This document shows, piece by piece, positions 1-10,545 of a DNA stretch of 64,000 bases (the stretch's first letter is position 1; each line of letters opens with the position of its first letter). The notes below the pieces were generated by a model. It worked only from the letters and a program-made list of their open reading frames with translations. It made no database searches and had not been told where the DNA came from. The DNA is taken from contig JAXDDX010000292.1 in NCBI GenBank assembly GCA_034670405.1, forward strand, positions 186,001 to 250,000, in the 5' to 3' direction. Source of the stretch: Hoplostethus atlanticus (Eukaryota > Chordata > Actinopteri > Trachichthyiformes > Trachichthyidae). Both the position numbers and the translations under genes were made by a program.

Positions 1-788
1 ACATCAGCAATGCTGCAATACCTAGCTAATTCAGAGAGGAGGAAAAACAGACTTGGGGTGGGTATAAGTGTATGTGAATGTGTGTGTGTGTTTGTGTAAA
101 ACATGTGCGTGTATGTGTTAGGGAGGTTTAAAATGTGTGTGTTTTTGAGTGCTTGTGTACGATGTTGTGACAACCAAAGTTTCATTGCAACAACATAACA
201 ACTGGAAATGTGAAATTCCAGGATCCATCGCAACGACATAACTTGAGAGAGAGGCAGCGACCACAGCATAATACAACTATACAACATGAGCCCCAAACAA
301 TAGCTAAACCACCAGATATACAGTAATAGGAAAAATTACACTTAATGCCTACCAATAACAATGCATATGACTTAATAGCCAAGATAATACGTAATGGTGT
401 AGTTTACAGTGTTAATCAGCCTTCCTGTCATGATCATAGAAGAAGACGGCGGGGCTTGGTATTGAAAACTATAAATAATTTCATTGTAGTCCTCACAAGG
501 TCAATTTAAGCAAATTTTTCCATTTTGTATATGGATTTTCTATTATTCCACAGTGAAATGCATCAAACCAGTTGTTTATAGGGGATTTTGAAGATTGGCA
601 GAACGTTCATGATCTCTGCTGTTTGAAGGCGATGCACTGTGACAGCTCTGTCAGCTTCCTGCAGGGCATAAACACATTTCTATCAGGCAGTTATGTTCCT
701 CTATAGACATGAACATGTCTCTCCCAAGCTGTGATGTTACTATAAAGACATAAATACATATTCCATACAGACATGGGGCTCTATTTGC
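1..788. other. Non-coding stretch, no gene seen
   Basis: AT-rich sequence with a loose GT-rich patch around 70-150. I see no conserved protein motif on either strand and no terminal repeats. Short open frames here carry no recognisable domain. Confidence 0.5.
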
Positions 789-1876
789 ATGACAGTGCAT
801 GGCAGATGTCGCGCTTTGTGCTGGCAAAGCGCAGGCATGTTCTATGCTATTTTCTTATGGCTTTACCAAGTGATGCAGCATCGGTTCAGGTCATATCTAG
901 AAGGCATAGGCTATGTTGTTGCCATTGATAATTATGAATCAGAGTGGACCTCCATGACGTGCGGAGTCCCCCAAGGTTCAATTCTCGGTCCTCTATTATT
1001 TAACCTATACATGCTTCATCTGGGCCAAATCATGCATGACAAGAAGATTGCTTACCACTGCTACACAGACGACACAGATTTACCTAGTCCTTTCTCCAAA
1101 CAGCCCCTTAGACTCACTGTATCAAGTGAATAACTGGATGCAACACAATTTCTTCCAATTAAATAATGACAAGGCAGAGAAAATTCTATTTGGAAACACA
1201 GAAGAAAGACTAAAGGTTATTGCTCACCTTGACGCTACAGCTATAAAGACTAAAACAAAACATTTGCAAGAATTAGAAAATTCATGTCCGAGCAAGATTT
1301 AGAGAAACTAATCCATGCCTTTATCTCCAGCAAGGTGGACTATTTTACAGTCTTCTATCTGGACTTCCTAAAAAGACCACCAGATGGTTGCAGCTCATTC
1401 AGAATGCTGCAGCTAGAATTCTAAAAGGGACCAAGAGAACGGAGCACTCTGATTACTCCGATTCTTAAATCTTTACACTGGCTTCCAGTTAGTTTTAGAA
1501 TAGATTTTAAAGTATTACTTCTTGTCTACAAATCACTCCATGGGTTATTGCCAAAATACATTTGTGACATGCTCACCGAATACATACCCAGTAAGCCCCT
1601 TAGATCCCTAGGAAACAGGCAGCTAGTAGTCTGTACTCTTACTTCTTTATCGCCTTAGCTAATAATCTTTTTCTTTTATATATTTTAGCTAATAATCTTT
1701 ACTTTCTTTGATTAATTTATCATGTGATTCACTGCACTTTTTACTTCTTTATCTTTTTAGTTAATATTTTTCTTTTATATATTTTTATATTTTAGCTTTT
1801 TATTATTCTGTTCTTATAAGCACTTTGAAATGCCATTGAGTGTGAAATGTGCTATATAAATAAACTTAACTTGACT
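789..1876 (+). mobile_element. Degraded L2-like LINE fragment (reverse transcriptase and 3' end)
   Basis: Two overlapping frames around 870-1300 encode reverse transcriptase pieces: the CGVPQGSILGPLLFNLY block and then HCYTDDTDL, the form of the catalytic YxDD box seen in L2-type LINEs. Around 1390-1620 is a broken C-terminal segment (LIQNAAARIL, then a region matching the usual 'W L P V x x R I D F K V L L L V Y K' stretch) with stops. The 3' end at about 1806-1876 has the fish LINE tail form 'gtgctatataaataaac' followed by ttaacttgac. A duplicated 'ttagctaataatcttt' lies at 1655-1700. Stops and frameshifts show the copy is dead. The L2 assignment is by motif style only. Confidence 0.75.
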
Positions 1877-3146
1877 ACGAACCCTTTTTGTGGATGATAC
1901 GTTGGCCAATTTAACTTTGATATAAATCCTTCAAGCAGGAAAAAATAGCATACATTTTTCATTCTAACTATAAACAAGTGTGGTTGTGGTGTGAATGATT
2001 GCCATCCAACATGGATGTGACAAATTTGTCAGAGCACCGTGGCGCACAATGCACTGCTTTAAAAGGGAAGGAAAGAAGCTGGAATTTCCTGATACAATTT
2101 GGAATTCATTGCTCCCTCAATGATTACAAGCTGTTCAGGCCCTGGGGCAGCAAAGCAGCCCCAAACCATGATGCTCCCTCCACCATGCTTCCCGGTTGGG
2201 ATGAGGTTTTGCTGTTGACATACATTTTATGCATGCATTGTATGTTTTTTCTCCTCCAAACATAGTGTTGCGACTGATGGAGGCCTAAGTCTTTGGAAAT
2301 GCCTTTCCAGCCATATGGGCCTCAACAACTCTGAAATTTCTTTTGACTGGGGCATATTCCACATTAACAGATGTCTTTTTTTTAGAGGGCAGACTCTGTT
2401 GATTTAATATGACAGGACACTAACCTGACTTCAATTCACCCCTTTCATAGAAATCATTATCCTAGAAATTCACGTACTTTTTCTAGCTTAGGCTGTTAAT
2501 GTTTGAACAATATGTTCAATAATGTGTATTGTATCCTGTGTTTTAATCACACAGAAACATCTTATTGCCAGAAAATATTAGAATAAAAGTTATCTTACTG
2601 CCACTCACTGGGAACATTACCCCTCTACATTGCCTAAAGAATTGTCCAATGTATCACCACCCTAAACTGCAGAATTATGATTATTAATAATAGCAAGGCC
2701 TTCTGTATTATAGGAACAATAGGTAGGAGAGAAAACCCAACTTGGCAAGTTGGTATTTCTTCTGCTCCCTGGCCCAAACTACACACAGCTCCCCACACCA
2801 AAAGAACAAGAGCAACTTTTTATTGTGTTTACTTTGTATGACCATTTTGTCACATTTAAATGTAATCTCTTTGAACTAGAATTGCAATTATTAATTACCT
2901 TTACTAGTCCTCCAATCATTTTCCTTTTGTACGTCAGATAGAAGGACAAAGAGGAACCTGAACTGAATTGGAGTTTAGCACAATTCAAGCAATTTGTTTA
3001 TCAGGGCTATCCCCAAGTAAGCCTCAGCTTGGCTTGGTTTGAGCTTGCCAGAGTTGATAGAGGCAAGAGACTAAGGAGTCACTTCTGTTAAAGCAAGTAC
3101 TTGGGGTAGAGTAGGCTGTACCTCTAGCTGAAGTATTGCAGGTATG
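1877..3146. other. Non-coding stretch, no gene seen
   Basis: No domain, splice pair or terminal inverted repeat that I can recognise. Open frames at 1999-2265 and 2750-2990 have no known motif and the latter overlap on both strands, so I do not call them genes. Confidence 0.45.
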
Positions 3147-3148
3147 TA

Positions 3149-3571
3149 CAGTGGGGTCCAAAAGTCTACCAAGAGAGACTACCAAGAACTCTTTTGTTTC
3201 ATTGTTTTGTTTTGTTTATCAAAACTAATGCATTTTTTTAGTCAAATCATATTTCTCAAACAATAATAATTCTATATCTCAATATCTGGTTAAAAGACCA
3301 AAACAATTCACATTGTGTATTAGGAGCATATGTTTGAATGAAATATATGCTGTGACAGCAATTTGAGAAAACCTTACCAAATGGTTAGCCAACAAGATAT
3401 TCAGATATAGTTCAATTTCATACAAGCATTTCTCAAAGATCTAAAAATATTGATTTGTATCAGTTCTGAATAATGTATTCTTGAATAAGGAGTATCAACT
3501 GAGTAAAATTTTTTTTTGATAAATGATGAGCTCTTGGTAGTGGACTAAGTCTTTTGGACCCCACTCCACTG
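3149..3571. mobile_element. Tc1/mariner-type MITE
   Basis: The ends are inverted repeats: cagtggggtccaaaagtct at the left, and the reverse complement of gacttttggaccccact followed by ccactg at the right. The similarity continues inward to 'ctaccaagagctc'. The element is flanked by TA on both sides (3147-3148 and 3572-3573), the target duplication of the Tc1/mariner superfamily. The 423-base interior is AT-rich with no transposase, so it is non-autonomous. Confidence 0.8.
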
Positions 3572-3963
3572 TAATTACTCACAGTTTTGGTCAGTGGTCA
3601 AAATATTCACATATGCTGGTATTGAAGTTCTTTCTGACCTTCATCATATCTACACAGGAAACAGCAACTGCCATTACTTTTTCTGAACTTTTTGCATCTT
3701 CTTCCTTTATGTGTTTTTTATTTTAGACTGGACTGTACACAATGATTGGAAGAATGGTGTCAGTTAGGGCTGTCGCGGTAACCGCATCACGGTGCGGTGA
3801 TGCGGTGATGCGTGTCAAACAAACAAACCAAAACAAACCACCGCAACAACCGCGGTTGTTAAAATTTGTTTTTAAAAAGTCCTGTATTTTGGAAGTTTTT
3901 TATTATTTGTTTTCCATTTCATTATTAAATTAATCATATTCATGTGTATTTGGTGTAAAGTAT

Positions 3964-4329
3964 TGTAACAACCCAGTTGAAATATGTGATGCTTACTGTT
4001 AGTTATGGCTAGTTATGGGAGATGTTATTAGTGGGTTCGTACCTCCCAACTGTTGGTTGCCCATCACCAGTCTTAGTGTGCTTAGTCTTCCTGTGATTGG
4101 TTGAGAGGCGGGGAGGCGGGTCAAGAGCGTTAGGTTGAGACACCTGTGTTGTGGTGGTACGCTCTGGCGCTGGGTTTAAGAGTTTGGAGAGTTAAGTTAT
4201 CGAGGTGAGCTGTTGTACGGCGCCGTTACGGCCAACGGTAACTAATAATCAGCTTAATAAATGCACTGGATTGCAAACTAACTGTTTCGTTTGTCTATTC
4301 AAAGTATCCGTCTTTGACGGGACGCTACA
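3964..4329 (+). repeat. Solo LTR nested in hAT copy 1
   Basis: A 366-base block begins TGTAACAACCC and ends GGACGCTACA, so it has the TG...CA ends of an LTR. It is flanked by a direct GTAT (3960-3963 and 4330-4333). It holds a TATA-like 'gggtttaagag' and a polyadenylation signal (aataaa within gcttaataaatgcac) followed by a short U5-like end. No internal retroelement sequence accompanies it, so it is a solo LTR left by recombination. Orientation is taken from the polyadenylation signal. The exact superfamily is not determined. Confidence 0.75.
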
Positions 4330-4640
4330 GTATGACTAAACTCATTTTAGGGCTAGTATAATGAGTGTTTTTTCACATAATACACACTTTGCTCTGTTTG
4401 GTAATCTCCCTCAATTTTGTAGAAAAACTGCCACGAAGAGCTTTTTGACATTCGCCGTGTTTAGTGAGCCGGAGTGAATTTACGAGCGTGCGCATTGGCT
4501 GGTTAACATAATTAACTAACGTGATTGATTTGAAAGACACTTGGTATTTAGTAGGTAAGTAGTTTATTTCCCCATTTATGACAACAATTGTAAGTTAGGC
4601 TACAGTTTATGTATTTTTTGTGTAAATAATATAATAATAC

Positions 4641-4880
4641 TGTGGCGGACTTGCCACAGTACCGGGGTCCGTGACAGACAGAGACATAGACAGGAGGAGA
4701 GTTAACTGGCCAGTAGGCCGTTTTATTTGCACACCAGCAATATAAACCCGGACCCGGCGCTGACGGCCGTGTAGAGCGCCGTCTTCCCCGGCGCGCGCAC
4801 CTCCTCCCTCCCGGCAGGTCAGCCGCGGAGCACCAAGGCTGCCCCAGTCTGCCAGGCTTCCAGGGGCGTCTAAACGTTTA
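4641..4880 (-). mobile_element. LTR-derived fragment inside hAT copy 1, minus strand
   Basis: GC-rich block whose reverse complement contains 'cttggtgctccgcggctg', gtgcgcgcgcc and tgcaaataaa. It closely parallels the LTR at 63880-64000. On the plus strand it starts tgtggcggac, which fits the CA end of a minus-strand LTR. The sibling hAT copy at 60068 keeps only the short 'gtggagcaccaagg' side of this block, so that copy has a deletion or this one has extra material. Confidence 0.55.
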
Positions 4881-6423
4881 TGATTCAAACTTCGTGTACA
4901 CGTTCACATCCCTACTTTTATCACATTTCACAATGTTGAGGGACAAATGGATAGATTATCAAACATGTTTGAAATTGTTTGGGACTCCTAAGATGGACCC
5001 GCTAGTGTCTTACACTGAACTACACTGAACCGATCGCGGGTAAACTCGCATGTATTAAAAAAAAGTGCGGTACCACCGCATCCCGTGGTGATGAGCCACA
5101 TACACAACCGCGGTGGGAAAATTTCAAAACCGCGACAGCCCTAGTGTCAGTGTGTGTAATTCATGGGGGAGTTGGCCTTCTTCAGCTCCGCCGTAAATCT
5201 ACATATCCTGCCTTGTTGGATGAAGTGGGAGACACCTTCAAAGAAAAAAGATCAAAGGTCAGTATAATCATGAGGAATGCTGTGTGCATATCAGTAACTG
5301 CAATTTAAGCCTATAAAGGTAATTTTGACCCACCAATGGATTGTTTGTGCTGGCGAGAAGTTGATGTAAAGCAATTTGTGTTTTCAAGGTAGCCGCTTCT
5401 CAAAAGGCTTTATTTTTAGATAAAAGAGAAGGCATCCAGAAGGCAAATGCTGCAGACAGCCTGAGTATGATGGGAGCACTAAGGTACATCTCATTCTTTG
5501 ATGAGAGGGATTCCCTGGTCCAATCTGCAGCAGATTACTTTGTGGATGGATGGATGCCTGTGGCATTCAGACAGTAAGCAATTTATCCATCAGGGCCACA
5601 CACACAAACACACACACACTTGTAGGGCTAGGTGTGTTTTTATATCATAACAGAATACCATTTTTCAAGCTGAAAATCTTTTACACCACCCTTGAGTTTT
5701 CAAGATGATTCTCTGGTCCATAGCCTATACTGAATGGGCAATTGCCTACCTCAAAATGCAAGAGAGCAAAATTAAATGTATTGTGTTATTTTGTAGTCTA
5801 TATATCTCTGATTCAGGTTTGAAGAGGGCTTCAAAACTCTTGGTTTCCTTGAGGAGCTTTGGACTCATTCTAAAATCTTTGAGGACCTGTTCATCAACGC
5901 AGTGAAACCACTGGAGGCAAAAGATTTTGGCCACTTTGTTTAAAGTGAACTTCTCCACCTTAACAGGCAACATCTGGAAAATCAGACATCTGGTTCAAGG
6001 AACAAGGGGTAAATATTGCCTTAAAATATTGTGAACATCAAGTAACCAGTCTCTCCAGAAACAAAACTTACAAAGCCCCTCACATTCATTCTGTTTGCGA
6101 TTACATGCATTAATTCATAAATCACTTCATTCAGATTCATGATTGTACATTACTTTCACCAGTTAGGTGTTTTAATTACATAATTTGTTGTCAGACATCT
6201 ATTTTTGCCATGTAGGCCAAATTCTTCTTTACTTTGTATGTTTGTAGAAGTAAACGGCAGCCTTTTGACATTGGAGATGGCGCTTGAGTTCACCTCAGAA
6301 GCCTCGACTGTGCCTCCCCTGGGCTTTCTACAGCGTTCCCTCATTGAGTTTCTCCACAATGCTGAAGGCGACAAACTATTTCCAGAGGCTAACAAATGCC
6401 TTATTGTACTCAAACTGCCCATT

Positions 6424-7321
6424 GTAAGGAAGGATTTGAAGAGGAGCTGATCGAATTAAAGAACAATTGCGTTTTGAATCAGAAACATAAGGCTGAATCC
6501 ATGGTGGATTTCTGGATGCATTATGTACCCGACGAATCCTACGGCACCGTCGCTCTTTGTGCAAAGAAGGTCTTGACCTGTTTCGGATCAACCTATGTGT
6601 GCAAAAGTGCATTTTCATCAATGACAATCATCAAGTCAAAGCAGCGCAACTCTCTCAGTGACAAGCACCTCAGCGATTGTCTGCGCGCAGCAACATCCAC
6701 ATACCAGCCAGACTTGAGACGATTTGTGGAGAAAATGCAGACTCAAGCATTGCATTAAGTAAGTATAGCTGATTTATTAAAATATTTGTTTTTGCTTTTC
6801 AAGATCGAGAATATAATATGATACTAACACTGAGAATGAATGTCACTTGGAAGATTTTCATGATTCTTGTTTGTCTTTACTGTATTACAGGCCTGGATGA
6901 ATAGCAACTCGTCAGTCAAGCCATGCAGTTGAAGTCAGCTGATGTCCTTTTTCAGTTTATCTGTGAAAAACACTTCAAAAACCTTATTTTTCTTTTTTAA
7001 ATGAGATTTGTATTTTATGTCTGTATTTGTTCCAAGAGAAGAAACTTATCTGATACTGATTTCAATTTAGTAGGCCTATATTTATTTTATTAACCATTCT
7101 TGTGATTGCAACAGTAATCTAACACTTAGTGAACAAAGTGAATAAATACATTTAGTGAATAAAGCCTATTTATTTTGTCATTTAATCATTCGATATCCAT
7201 GTGGCTTGAAATAACACTACAAAATAGTTTCTTATATGACCAAAAAATTAGGGTTGTGGCCGTTTGACACAGCTGTATCTTGCCGTGTGGCCCTTGAGCT
7301 ATGTAAAGTTGAGTAGCCCTG
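6424..7321 (+). mobile_element. hAT transposon 3' half (transposase C-terminus)
   Basis: From about 6430 to the stop at 6756-6758, one open frame encodes the C-terminal dimerisation part of an hAT transposase of the ZBED/EPM2AIP1/GTF2IRD2-like group: GFEEELIEL, then LTCFGSTYVCKSAFSSM, IIKSKQRNSLSD and LSDCLRAA. A non-coding tail follows with polyadenylation signals at 7141 and 7158. The end at 7321 reads gttgagtagccctg, an hAT-like terminus. The 5' half and left terminus are missing; the block starts just after the splice donor of the HECT pseudogene. Confidence 0.75.
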
Positions 7322-7325
7322 CCTT

Positions 7326-7908
7326 AGAGTGTTAAGGTTGTTAAGGCTGCACCAGGAAGCCAGACGATCAGCCTCCCTGTGGTAGGCAGACTCGTCCCCA
7401 TCAGAAATTAATCCAATGAGGGTTGTATCGTCTGCAAACTTCAGGAGCTTGACAGACTGGTGACTGGAGGTGCAACTGTTGGTGTAGAGGGAGAAGAGCA
7501 GGGGATAAAGCACACAGCCCTGTGGGGCACCAGTGCTTGTGGTCCGGGAGTCTGAGGCTTTCCCAGCTTTACGTGCTGCCTCCTGTCTGTCAGGAAATCA
7601 GTGATAGACCCGCAGATGGAGTCAGGCACATGCAGCTGGGAGAGGTTGTCCTGGAGGAGGGCTGGTAAGATGGTGTTAAACGCAGAGCTGAAGTCCACAA
7701 ATAGAATTCTGGCATAGTTGCCGGGGGAGTCCAGGTGCTGGAGGATGAAGTGGAGGGCCATGTTGACTGCATCGTCTACAGATCTGTTGGCTCTGTAGGC
7801 GAACTGCAGCGGGTCCAGGAGGGGGTCTGTGATGGATTTGAGGTGTGAAAGCACAAGGCGCTCAAAGGTCTTCATGACCACAGAAGTCAGGGTGACAGGT
7901 CTGCATAG
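7326..7908 (-). mobile_element. Rex1-like LINE fragment (reverse transcriptase)
   Basis: On the minus strand the frames read through reverse transcriptase blocks in order: VVMKTFERLVLSHLK, DPLQFAYRANRSVDDAV, YARILFVDFSSAFNTI (motif A), an APQGC-type motif B reached by a frameshift near 7530, LLKFADDTTLIGL (motif C, with the two catalytic Asp) and then LASWCSLNNL. The wording is that of Rex1-family elements in fish. The 3' side is cut where the hAT end lies at 7321, and the 5' side stops at the DIRS junction near 7908. Confidence 0.85.
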
Positions 7909-7910
7909 CA

Positions 7911-9576
7911 AGCATACGAATACCAATGCCTTCCCTTCGGCTATTCCCTAGCCCCACGCACTTTCTCAAAGTGCGTCGAGGTAGCTCTGGGCCCGCTCCG
8001 TCAACGAAGGATAAGAATTCTATTCTACCTCGATGACATCTTGGTTTTGAGCCCATCGGAGGAGGAAGCCAGGGAAAACATGAGGTCACTAGTGGTGCAC
8101 CTCTCCCTTCTAGGCTTCGCCATCAATTGGGAGAAAAGCACGCCATTCCCCAGCCGTCAGTTGGTGTATCTGGGTGTATTCCTAGATTCAACATCTATGA
8201 CAGCGAGGCTCTCGCCCCAGAGGCGAGTAGCCATTTTGTCGCCGCTAATGGCATTCCACGCCCACAGGGTTGTGACGGCCCTGACGGTTATGCGTCTCCT
8301 AGGGCCTATGGCGGCAGATCACCCAGTGGTTCATGCGCAAACTGCAAAGATGGTTTGCTCGCCAAAAATTAGACCCCAGGCATCACAAGTGCAGAATGTT
8401 GTCCATTCCACGCTCAGAGACATCGGACCTGAACCATTGGAGAGACCCCATGACCATGTCCACAGGGGTTCCTTTGGGCAGAGTAGCATCTCACATTGTC
8501 ATGTTCACAGATGCTTCTCTGATGGGGTGGGGGGGGACCTGTCTCTCCCATTCGGGTGGCTGACTCCTCCCTCTGCTCACATAAATGTGTTGGGACTGAC
8601 CACGGTTCTGAAAGTGCTGAAGCATTTTCACACCCTGGGTCGGGGTCGCCATGTGCTGGTGAGAACACACAGCATGTCGGCGACAGCCTATATCAACCGC
8701 CAAGGTGAAGTACGCTCCTCTGCCCTCCACAGTGCGGCAGTCAAGCTCTGGCTTTGGGCGTTCCAGAATCTCCTCAGTCTGAGAGCTCTTCACATAGCGG
8801 GCATCCAGAATGTCGGAGCAGACCTCATGTCCCATGGCGGACCCCACCGGGACGAGTGGCGGTTACATCCCGACATTGTCAAACAGATTCAGGGAATCCC
8901 AGGTGGACCTGTTTGCCTCCAGGGCGAACACTCATTGCAGTCTCTGGTTCTCCCTGAGCCCACAGGATCTTCCGCCGTTGGGTGTGGACGCAATAGCCCA
9001 TGTTTCATGTCCCCAAATGCTCCTCTACGCCTTCCACCTCCCCAGCTGGTCAGCCCTCTACTGGAGAGGGTCAGACAAGAGCGTCTAACCCTCATTCTTG
9101 TAGCTCCAGAGACACAGTCGGCCCTGTGGTTCCCGGAGCTACAATCCTTGATCCACGCGGCCCCATGGCCGGTCCCGATGAGACAGGACGCGCTGTCACA
9201 AGCCCTAGGCACCGTTCAGCAACCTCCGATTCTCGGGGGTCTGCTGATGGTTTGGTCTCTGAAAGGTTGATTCTTCAGGACAAGGGGCTGTCGACAGCAG
9301 TAATTGGTACAATTCAGAGCGCACGCGCCTCTTCCACTATCACTACTTATGCAGCAAAGTGGAATGCCTTTTCAAAATGGTGCAACAGCAAGGGCGCCAC
9401 CCTGACCTCCTGTTCGGTAGGGCGAGTGCTTTTGTTCCTTCAATCCTTGTTGGATAAGGGATTATCCTTCTCCACCATTAAGGTCTATGCCGCTGCGGTG
9501 TCAGCATGTCATGTTGGATACGATGACAAGCCTGTTTTCAGTCACCCCCTGGTCAAGAGATTCTTACAATGTGTTT
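7911..9576 (+). mobile_element. DIRS-like tyrosine-recombinase retrotransposon, internal fragment
   Basis: The open frame begins within reverse transcriptase (YQCLPFGYSLAPRTFSK) and includes the catalytic FYLDDILVLSPS box just before 8060. It continues through GFAINWEKS and the RNase H region (VMFTDASLMGWGG; HIAGIQNVGADLMS). A segment at about 8900-9040 (VDLFASRANTHC) is in another frame, so two compensating indels are present. The third part, in the overlapping frame to 9574, is the recombinase N-terminal core-binding domain (TITTYAAKWNAFSKWC, FSTIKVYAAAVSACH). The catalytic recombinase half, the 5' half of RT and the element ends are absent. The RT, RNase H and recombinase order is the DIRS signature. 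Confidence 0.85.
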
Positions 9577-10299
9577 TGGTTATTGTTTTTTTCTCATTTA
9601 TGTGCATGTTTTTTGAAATCATATAATGGGGTATAACAGGTTTCAAGAGCCCAAGGGTCATGAAACTCACTCAACACATAAATGACCATGGAAATTATCG
9701 GTTCATGTAAAAATATACTGCAGTTGTGTTGAACTTCTGTTGTTGTTCTATGACTGCAGGAAATTACCCTGTTATTTAATTTAGCTTCATGTTGACTTCA
9801 TAGGAAAACTAAGCTTGCAGTAGATACATGTTAAGGTCTGTCACACTGTGGTATTAGCCAGGTGCCTGACCATAGTTTGGTTTTGTCCCTCAGATGAAAA
9901 ATAACTTTCATGGCCCAAACTGTTGGCTGGTTAGTTTAACAACTAATGTGTTCATTCCTTGCTGAAGCTTCTTTGAGCAAGGCATTGAATCAGTCCTTGA
10001 TACATGGGCCGCTCCTTGCTGTCCCTGACCTCTGACCCCTCTGGTGAAATGCTAATGGCATATTCCAGGAAAGTATTTAAAAATTACACTTGTCTAAAAT
10101 TTAAAAAAATGATCACCTTACAATGCAGGGACAGTTATAGAAAGGATAGTTATACTTACGTTTCATACGTTTATATTGGTTTACATTGATTTGCATGTGT
10201 CACATTAGAGTGGGACTGTAAAAACAAATGTCTCAGACACCAGGCAGTAGATGTGCATAGATTCCCTTTGATTTGGTTTCTGTAACCTATATTTATCCA
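9577..10299. other. Non-coding stretch, no gene seen
   Basis: Unassigned sequence after the DIRS fragment. A short 'ctttgagcaaggcattgaa' at about 9970-9990 is the motif found in the body of local SINEs, so a decayed SINE piece may lie there. No coding potential recognised. Confidence 0.45.
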
Positions 10300-10545
10300 G
10301 GGGAGGGTTTTCATATCGTTCCATACATTCACACTGGGAGCTGACCAGTATAACCACAGTATTCTACTGTCGGCCACTGGGAGCTGCCCAGTACAACCAC
10401 AGTCTGCTACTGTTGGCCACTAGGAGCTACACTGGAGCAACTGGTGTTTAAGGCCTTGCTCAATGGCACCTTGATGGTAGTTTTTTGGTAGTATCATTCA
10501 CTTTCCCTGCTGGTTCAGCTATTTGAACCCCTGACCTGGGAGAAA
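10300..10545 (-). mobile_element. tRNA-derived SINE, minus strand
   Basis: The segment carries 'cactgggagctgcccagtac' style repeats, 'ggccttgctcaatggcacc' and, near 10525, ttgaacccctgacctggg. The reverse complement of the last is a B-box-like ggttcaaat. The same arrangement in the opposite orientation is at 56597-56770 and 53596-53860. A local duplication of the 'ctactgt...ggccactgggagct' unit is visible at 10325-10440. Confidence 0.6.

Larger units (their letters stand above)
3765..5143 (+). mobile_element. Composite non-autonomous hAT element, copy 1
   Basis: Inverted termini: the left end tagggctgtcgcggt mirrors the right end accgcgacagcccta (minor mismatch). It is flanked by a perfect 8-base target duplication GTGTCAGT (3757-3764 and 5144-5151), the hAT hallmark. 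No transposase frame is present. It contains a solo LTR (3964-4329) and a second LTR-derived fragment (4641-4880). A 1226-base sibling lies at 60068. It sits inside a HECT exon. Confidence 0.9.
3727..6423 (+). pseudogene. HECT-domain (G2E3/HERC-like) ubiquitin ligase pseudogene, four exons
   Basis: Four exon-like blocks keep frame across consensus splice sites. (a) 3727-3764 joined to 5152-5257; the middle is an hAT insertion. After excision it is 144 bases, with GRMVSV followed by a VIHGG-type HECT motif. (b) 5389-5573, ending at gtaagc. (c) 5817-6008, beginning FEEGFKTLG, a motif of fish G2/M-phase E3-ligase-like proteins. (d) 6248-6423, with STVPPLGF and FPEANKCLIVLKLP, where the Cys codon at 6397-6399 sits at the HECT catalytic position. 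Phases match at every join. Block (c) is 192 bases where 191 would keep phase: one extra T near 5937 makes a stop. Upstream exons and the natural C-terminal tail were not found. Because introns are present, it is a broken gene copy and not a retrocopy. The HECT call is strong; the subfamily is inferred. Confidence 0.75.

Noticed and set aside
789..9576. A retron- or DGR-like system suggested by several reverse transcriptase motifs
   Set aside because: The RT blocks are standard eukaryotic L2-like, Rex1-like and DIRS retrotransposon sequences; no template/variable repeat pair or msr-msd structure is present.
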